Shown: piece by piece, positions 59,137 through 64,000 of the stretch | Position numbering within the stretch: the stretch's first letter is position 1 | Layout: each line of letters starts with the position of its first letter | Assembly: GCA_003331065.1 (NCBI GenBank) | Contig: QENB01000009.1 | Location: forward strand, 20,807 to 84,806 | DNA: 64,000 nt | Source: Candidatus Tokpelaia sp. JSC188 | Lineage (GTDB): Bacteria; Pseudomonadota; Alphaproteobacteria; Rhizobiales; Rhizobiaceae | Direction: 5' to 3' | Notes under the pieces: generated by a model | The model's database searches: none | Told to the model about the DNA's origin: nothing | Seen by the model: the letters and a program-made list of their open reading frames with translations, nothing else | Made by a program: the position numbers and the translations under genes

Positions 59137-59550
59137 TCATTCAGCTACACGCTGGATAAAACGTGTCTTAATTGGAAGCTTTGCTGCTCCAAGTCGGAGA
59201 GCCTCACGTGCCACATCTTCCGCCACGCCGTCAAGTTCAAATATAATGCGACCAGGTGCAACACGTGCCGCCCAATAATCGACACTACCCTTACCCTTAC
59301 CCATACGAACTTCCGTTGGCTTTGATGTCACTGGCAAATCTGAGAAAATACGGATCCATACACGACCAGCACGCTTCATATGACGTGTGATAGCACGCCG
59401 AGCGGCTTCAATCTGGCGCGCAGTTACACGCTCCGGCTCAAGAGCCTTTAGACCGAAAGCACCAAAATTCAATTCCGTGCCGCCTTTCGAATTGCCGTGA
59501 ATACGACCTTTGAATTGTTTGCGGAACTTTGTGCGTTTGGGCTGCAACAT
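59137..59550 (-). CDS. rplP: 50S ribosomal protein L16
   Basis: 137 residues: [40 protein letters not shown] and [20 protein letters not shown]. Part of the central protuberance near the A-site tRNA. Confidence 0.98.
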   Translation of the reverse strand: MLQPKRTKFRKQFKGRIHGNSKGGTELNFGAFGLKALEPERVTARQIEAARRAITRHMKRAGRVWIRIFSDLPVTSKPTEVRMGKGKGSVDYWAARVAPGRIIFELDGVAEDVAREALRLGAAKLPIKTRFIQRVAE

Positions 59551-59577
59551 TGTTCTCTACTCCAAAATCTTTTTGAT

Positions 59578-60303
59578 CTAACTGAGCAAGGCTTCAGCAG
59601 TTTCCCGACGGCGACTTGACGAAGAACCCTGGCTATCATTCTCCATTGTACGATGTTCAGAAGCCATTGGATTATGTTCAAGAAGCTCACCTTTGAAGAC
59701 CCAAACCTTAACACCACAGATACCATAAGCTGTCTTGGCTTTAGAAGTTCCATAATCAATATCAGCACGCAAGGTGTGAAGCGGTACGCGACCTTCACGA
59801 TACCACTCCATACGGGCAATCTCTACTCCACCCAAGCGACCTGAACAATTGATACGAATACCCTCTGCGCCTAAACGAATAGCAGACTGCACTGCGCGTT
59901 TCATAGCTCGTCGGAAAGCAACACGGCGCTCAAGTTGCTGAGCAATGGACTGAGCAATTAATGTTGCTTCGATCTCAGGCTTGCGAACTTCAACGATATT
60001 AAGTGACATATCCGCCTTGGTCATTTCAGCAAGTTTGCGACGGAGACGCTCAATATCGGATCCTTTTTTCCCAATAATTAATCCAGGACGAGCTGAATGA
60101 ATTGTCACACGACACTTTTTATGTGGTCGTTCGATCACAATTTTTGCAATACCAGCCTGCCTCAATTCCTTTACCAAATAGTTACGAATCAATAGATCTT
60201 CATGTAATAACCCACCATACTCGCTGGTTTTTGCATACCAACGTGAATTCCAAGTACGATTGATACCGAGGCGAAGCCCAATCGGATTAACCTTTTGCCC
60301 CAT
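59578..60303 (-). CDS. rpsC: 30S ribosomal protein S3
   Basis: 241 residues: [20 protein letters not shown], the KH motif [20 protein letters not shown], and [20 protein letters not shown]. The C-terminal tail ([20 protein letters not shown]) is low-complexity as usual. Overlaps rplV by one base. Confidence 0.98.
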   Translation of the reverse strand: MGQKVNPIGLRLGINRTWNSRWYAKTSEYGGLLHEDLLIRNYLVKELRQAGIAKIVIERPHKKCRVTIHSARPGLIIGKKGSDIERLRRKLAEMTKADMSLNIVEVRKPEIEATLIAQSIAQQLERRVAFRRAMKRAVQSAIRLGAEGIRINCSGRLGGVEIARMEWYREGRVPLHTLRADIDYGTSKAKTAYGICGVKVWVFKGELLEHNPMASEHRTMENDSQGSSSSRRRETAEALLS

Positions 60304-60692
60304 TATGCAGCCTCCTCTTTCGTAGTTACTTCACGGACAATGACGGTAAGATGTGAAAATGGCCTCTTGATTCGGCTAGAACGGCCACGTCCACGAACAT
60401 GAAAGCGTTTCATAACAACTGATTTACCTACATACGCTTCAGAAACAATAAGAGAATCTACATCGAGATCATGGTTGTTTTCTGCATTAGCAATCGCTGA
60501 TTCTAACGTCTTTTTAACAGTGGAGGCAGCACGTCTACGCGAAAAAGCCAAATCAGCTAAGGCTATACTAACTTTTTTACCGCGTATCATAGCAACAACT
60601 AAATTAAGTTTCTGAGAACTGAAACGAATCGCACGAGCGACCGCCTTTACCTCATTATCTTTTAACTGGCGCGAAGTTTTTGGCTTACCCAT
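60303..60692 (-). CDS. rplV: 50S ribosomal protein L22
   Basis: 129 residues from ATG 60692 ([20 protein letters not shown]); AGGAGGTGACT precedes it, and an in-frame GTG lies at 60698. [40 protein letters not shown] and the macrolide-exit-tunnel loop [20 protein letters not shown] are clear. Confidence 0.97.
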   Translation of the reverse strand: MGKPKTSRQLKDNEVKAVARAIRFSSQKLNLVVAMIRGKKVSIALADLAFSRRRAASTVKKTLESAIANAENNHDLDVDSLIVSEAYVGKSVVMKRFHVRGRGRSSRIKRPFSHLTVIVREVTTKEEAA

Positions 60693-60694
60693 AG

Positions 60695-60973
60695 TCACCT
60701 CCTCTTCGCTTTTTTATCTGCACCATGACCGTAATAGGTTCGTGTCGGAGCAAATTCACCAAATTTATGTCCTACCATCTCCTCGGTAACCGAAACGGGT
60801 ATATGTTTATTTCCATTATAAACACCAAAGGTCAAACCAACAAACTGTGGCAAAATCGTGGAACGGCGACTCCACATTTTTATAACCTCATTACGACCAT
60901 CTGCACGCACCTTCTCAGCTTTTTTGAGAAGATAGCCGTCAACAAACGGTCCTTTCCAAATTGAACGAGCCAC
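60695..60973 (-). CDS. rpsS: 30S ribosomal protein S19
   Basis: 92 residues, GTG start after [27 protein letters not shown], then [20 protein letters not shown] and [20 protein letters not shown]. Confidence 0.98.
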   Translation of the reverse strand: MARSIWKGPFVDGYLLKKAEKVRADGRNEVIKMWSRRSTILPQFVGLTFGVYNGNKHIPVSVTEEMVGHKFGEFAPTRTYYGHGADKKAKRR

Positions 60974-60989
60974 CTCAGGCTACCTCCTT

Positions 60990-61823
60990 CTATTTCTTGC
61001 GCTGATGACGTGAGCGCATGATGAATTTATCGGTTGCCTTGTTCGAGCGAGTCCGCTTGCCTTTTGTCGGCTTACCCCAAAGCGAAACTGGGTGACGACC
61101 ACCCGATGTACGACCTTCACCACCACCATGCGGATGATCAATCGGGTTCATAGCAACACCACGAACATGAGGACGTCTACCGTTCCAACGGGAACGACCA
61201 GCCTTTCCGTTATTTATATTAGCATGATCAGGATTAGAAACCGCTCCAACCGTTGCAAAGCATGCGCTTGGAACAAGACGCTGCTCACCTGAATTTAAAC
61301 GAAGGATGGCCATATTTTGATCACGTCCGACGAGTTGCGCACAAGCCCCAGCCGACCGAGCAATTTGACCACCTTTGCCTGGCTTCATTTCTATATTATG
61401 AATAATAGTACCAAGTGGTATGGCACTAAGTGGCATAGCATTACCCGGTTTAACATCAACACTTGCACCGGCAATAACCGTATCACCTACAGTCAAACGT
61501 TGTGGAGCAATAATATAGTTTAACTCATTATCTTCATAACGAATAAGTGCAATAAATGATGTCCGATTGGGGTCATATTCCAAACGCTCAATCTTTGCTT
61601 TTATATCACGCTTTGAACGTTTAAAATCAATAAAACGATAACTGCGCTTGTGCCCTCCACCCTGGAAACGAGCAGTTATGCGACCTACACTGTTTCGACC
61701 ACCCTTCAAAGGTAAACCTTCAGTTAAGATCTTCAGCGGTTTACCTTTATAAAGATCTGATCGATCAACTATAACAAGCTGACGTTGTCCTGGCGCGACT
61801 GGATTGAAATGCTTAAGTACCAT
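60990..61823 (-). CDS. rplB: 50S ribosomal protein L2
   Basis: 277 residues from ATG 61823 ([20 protein letters not shown]). [20 protein letters not shown] and the peptidyl-transferase-adjacent [20 protein letters not shown] are diagnostic. A few in-frame codons upstream starting with TTG are not included. Confidence 0.98.
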   Translation of the reverse strand: MVLKHFNPVAPGQRQLVIVDRSDLYKGKPLKILTEGLPLKGGRNSVGRITARFQGGGHKRSYRFIDFKRSKRDIKAKIERLEYDPNRTSFIALIRYEDNELNYIIAPQRLTVGDTVIAGASVDVKPGNAMPLSAIPLGTIIHNIEMKPGKGGQIARSAGACAQLVGRDQNMAILRLNSGEQRLVPSACFATVGAVSNPDHANINNGKAGRSRWNGRRPHVRGVAMNPIDHPHGGGEGRTSGGRHPVSLWGKPTKGKRTRSNKATDKFIMRSRHQRKK

Positions 61824-61844
61824 TACTTTACCCAACCCCCTCCC

Positions 61845-62135
61845 TTAAAGATCAGTTGAAAAATCAATCGACTGATCTTCAGCCAATGACAAGATTGCTC
61901 TCTTAATATTACTTTGCCGTCCAGAAATTCCTTTAAATCTCTTTTCTTTACCTTTACGAATAAACGTATTAACGGCCTTTACTTTAACACCAAATAATAT
62001 CTCAACTGCTTCCTTAATTTCAGACTTTGTCGCCTTCGGTGCAACATTAAAGATAACCTGATTGTTTTCTGAAATCATGGTCGACTTTTCAGTAATCACT
62101 GGATTTATGATTGTATCATAATAACGAATATCCAT
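61845..62135 (-). CDS. rplW: 50S ribosomal protein L23
   Basis: 96 residues: [40 protein letters not shown] and [20 protein letters not shown]. Exit-tunnel protein that docks trigger factor and SRP. Start overlaps the rplD stop by one base. Confidence 0.97.
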   Translation of the reverse strand: MDIRYYDTIINPVITEKSTMISENNQVIFNVAPKATKSEIKEAVEILFGVKVKAVNTFIRKGKEKRFKGISGRQSNIKRAILSLAEDQSIDFSTDL

Positions 62136-62755
62136 TACTTGAATCTCTCCTCAAGAGCTTCCACCGCCGATTTGGAAAGAACAAGCTTTCCATGACGTAA
62201 AATATCATAAACATTAATACCTTGAACTGGAAGCACGTCTATATTCGGAATATTTGAGGCTGCACGGCTGAAATTAACATCAATTTTCTTACCACCAACC
62301 AATAATGCATTCTCAAACCCAAGCTTCACAAAACTAGCAGCTAATAACTTAGTTTTTGCCTCTTTTATATTGAACTCATCAACAATGATAAGATTATTTG
62401 TTCGCACCTTAGCTGAAAGAGCATGACGAATGCCAAGAGCACGAACTTTTTTTGGAAGATTATGTGCATGACTGCGGACAACAGGACCATGTGCCTTGCC
62501 ACCACCACGAAATTGAGGAGCGTGAGCAGAAGAATGGCGAGCTCGTCCTGTTCCCTTTTGTTTATACATTTTTGCACCAGTGCGCAATACATCCGCACGA
62601 GATTGCGTCTGATGTGTACCTTGACGACGGCGAGCGAGCTGCCAGCGTACGACACGATGTAGCAAATCTTCACGCGGATCAAGTCCAAACACACTATCGA
62701 AAAGCTTAAGCTTTCCAAACTCCTCGCCGTCAAATGTTCTAATTACGAGATCCAT
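62135..62755 (-). CDS. rplD: 50S ribosomal protein L4
   Basis: 206 residues: [40 protein letters not shown] and [20 protein letters not shown] identify it. In E. coli L4 also controls its own operon; nothing here shows whether that holds. Confidence 0.98.
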   Translation of the reverse strand: MDLVIRTFDGEEFGKLKLFDSVFGLDPREDLLHRVVRWQLARRRQGTHQTQSRADVLRTGAKMYKQKGTGRARHSSAHAPQFRGGGKAHGPVVRSHAHNLPKKVRALGIRHALSAKVRTNNLIIVDEFNIKEAKTKLLAASFVKLGFENALLVGGKKIDVNFSRAASNIPNIDVLPVQGINVYDILRHGKLVLSKSAVEALEERFK

Positions 62756-63474
62756 TATTTGTCTTCCTCAATTGCAGAGATTTCCTGTTCTACCTTTCCT
62801 ACTTGACGCAAAGCAGCAGGTTTCGGTGCATTCTCAGGGAGAATGCTTTTCGTAGCATCACGGACAAGAATCCATCCGCCTTTTGATCCAGGAACTGAAC
62901 CACGCACCAAGATAAGACCAAGGTCAATATTCGTTGACACCACTTCAACATTTTGAGTGGTCACACGGACGTTGCCCATACGACCAGCCATTTTTTTCCC
63001 CTTAAAAACCTTTCCGGGATCTTGACGCTGGCCAGTTGAACCATGAGCCCGGTGTGTAATCGAATTACCATGAGAAGCACGATGGCCGCTAAAATTATGA
63101 CGCCTCATGACACCGGAAAAACCCTTACCAATTGATATACCAGTAATATCCACTTTTTGTCCGGAAACAAAGTGTTCAACAGTAATTTCGCTACCAACAT
63201 CAAGCAAATTGTCCGGAGTTACTCGAAATTCTGCGATCTTTGCCTTGGGTTCAACAGAAGCCTTAGAAAAATGTCCACGCAGTGGCTTTTTAGTATTCCT
63301 AATTTTTGCAAAACCAACACCGAGTTGAATAGCCGTATAACCATTTTTTTCAATTGTACGCTGAGCAATGACTTGACAGTTCTCCAAACGTAGCACCGTA
63401 ACAGGCACGTGCTCTCCAGCAATGCTATAAACACGGGTCATACCTAGCTTTTGTACAATTACACCTGAACGCAT
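62755..63474 (-). CDS. rplC: 50S ribosomal protein L3
   Basis: 239 residues: [40 protein letters not shown], the conserved [20 protein letters not shown] (region methylated by PrmB in other bacteria) and [20 protein letters not shown]. Confidence 0.98.
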   Translation of the reverse strand: MRSGVIVQKLGMTRVYSIAGEHVPVTVLRLENCQVIAQRTIEKNGYTAIQLGVGFAKIRNTKKPLRGHFSKASVEPKAKIAEFRVTPDNLLDVGSEITVEHFVSGQKVDITGISIGKGFSGVMRRHNFSGHRASHGNSITHRAHGSTGQRQDPGKVFKGKKMAGRMGNVRVTTQNVEVVSTNIDLGLILVRGSVPGSKGGWILVRDATKSILPENAPKPAALRQVGKVEQEISAIEEDK

Positions 63475-63500
63475 CGGATTTGTTCCTTCCGTCTCAAGCC

Positions 63501-63809
63501 TTAAAGCTTGATTTCGACATCAACACCAGCAGACAAATCAAGCCTCATTAGTGCATCTACTGTCTGTGGAGTTGGATCAACGATATCAAGAAGGCGCTTG
63601 TGTGTGCGCATCTCAAACTGCTCGCGACTTTTTTTATCAATATGCGGTGACCGATTGACCGTGAATTTCTCGATCCGTGTAGGTAGTGGAATCGGACCAC
63701 GGACATTTGCACCGGTGCGCTTGGCCGTCGATACGATCTCACGCGTCGAAGCATCAAGGATCCGATGATCAAACGCTTTAAGGCGAATGCGGATGTTTTG
63801 ACCGTTCAT
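63501..63809 (-). CDS. rpsJ: 30S ribosomal protein S10
   Basis: 102 residues: [60 protein letters not shown]. In rhizobia it is the first gene after tuf, as here with a 71-base spacer. Confidence 0.98.
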   Translation of the reverse strand: MNGQNIRIRLKAFDHRILDASTREIVSTAKRTGANVRGPIPLPTRIEKFTVNRSPHIDKKSREQFEMRTHKRLLDIVDPTPQTVDALMRLDLSAGVDVEIKL

Positions 63810-63880
63810 GCTCTTATCCCTTGTTATATTAGAGTACCTCTTTGCTAGAGGAGGTACACCTTTAGCACATTACATTACAA

Positions 63881-64000
63881 TCATTCGATAATCTTAGAAA
63901 CGATACCAGCGCCAACAGTACGTCCACCCTCACGGATAGCAAAACGAAGTTTCTCTTCCATTGCAATAGGCACGATCAGCGAAACATCCATCGCAACATT
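63881..64000 (-). CDS. tuf: Elongation factor Tu, C-terminal 39 residues (cut by window edge)
   Basis: The minus strand reads [20 protein letters not shown], then [19 protein letters not shown] and stops at 63881. This is the end of domain 3 of EF-Tu, which delivers aminoacyl-tRNA to the ribosome; the 5' part lies outside. Met in NVAMDV and Ser in VSLIV replace the more common Val and Glu. Confidence 0.97.

Noticed and set aside
1..64000. CRISPR array, tRNA genes, intact insertion sequences or prophage
   Set aside because: No regularly spaced repeats, no cloverleaf with the GGTTCGAATCC-type arm, and no transposase, integrase or phage motifs were found on reading.
1..64000. A new defence or biosynthetic system
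   Set aside because: All intact genes except small unrecognised frames belong to known housekeeping families, so I see no support for an undescribed multi-gene system.

Overview
The window comes from an alphaproteobacterium, most likely a Hyphomicrobiales (Rhizobiales) lineage related to Bartonella, Brucella or Liberibacter, with an AT-rich genome that is still shrinking. Evidence for the lineage: a class I lysyl-tRNA synthetase; the block tsaD / hemC-hemD-mitofilin-hemY; a short HprK with a mannose-type EIIA and HPr; a DUF1013 (TrcR-type) regulator; a 6S-like RNA before ygfA; and a DegP-like protease after rplQ. Evidence for reduction: many 0.3-1.1 kb stretches without genes, several of which still read as decayed coding sequence.

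Layout. 1-2840: a two-subunit pyruvate carboxylase (pycA, cut by the window edge, and pycB) that resembles the Pseudomonas type. 2841-6215: a gene-poor, decaying stretch with remnants of an arylsulfotransferase-like gene and of rmuC, plus one intact small SLT-domain lipoprotein. 6234-8444: def-fmt-truA. 8705-15977: lysK, prfC, azoR, cysK, a methyltransferase and an orphan response regulator. 16278-22571: gpsA-tsaD on the minus strand, and hemC-hemD-mitofilin-hemY on the plus strand. 23270-25645: two enzymes of the carboxyspermidine route. 26343-33974: infC, an alpha/beta hydrolase, pheT, pheS, rplT and rpmI. 34611-43880: apbC/mrp, hprK-EIIA-ptsH, trcR, a quinone oxidoreductase, purE, a C-minus rpmJ, 6S RNA, ygfA and a YmdB-like phosphoesterase. 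44050-49211: yebC, recA, an OmpA-family lipoprotein and a DegP-like protease. 49378-64000: the S10-spc-alpha superoperon on the minus strand, from tuf (cut by the window edge) to rplQ.

How it fits together: most genes belong to translation (24 complete ribosomal proteins in the superoperon plus L20, L35 and L36, release factor 3, IF-3, two aminoacyl-tRNA synthetases, formylation and deformylation, two tRNA-modification enzymes) and to core metabolism (tetrapyrrole, polyamine, cysteine, purine, phospholipid). I found no CRISPR array, intact insertion sequence, phage gene or tRNA gene. I also found no convincing new multi-gene system. The points most worth a second look are the foreign-looking pyruvate carboxylase, the decay of its neighbourhood, a 10-base G run inside the mitofilin-like gene, and genes apparently missing from otherwise conserved rhizobial clusters (no sensor/regulator pair before hprK, no purK after purE). 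Base composition and family assignments were judged by eye and from memory; no search was run.
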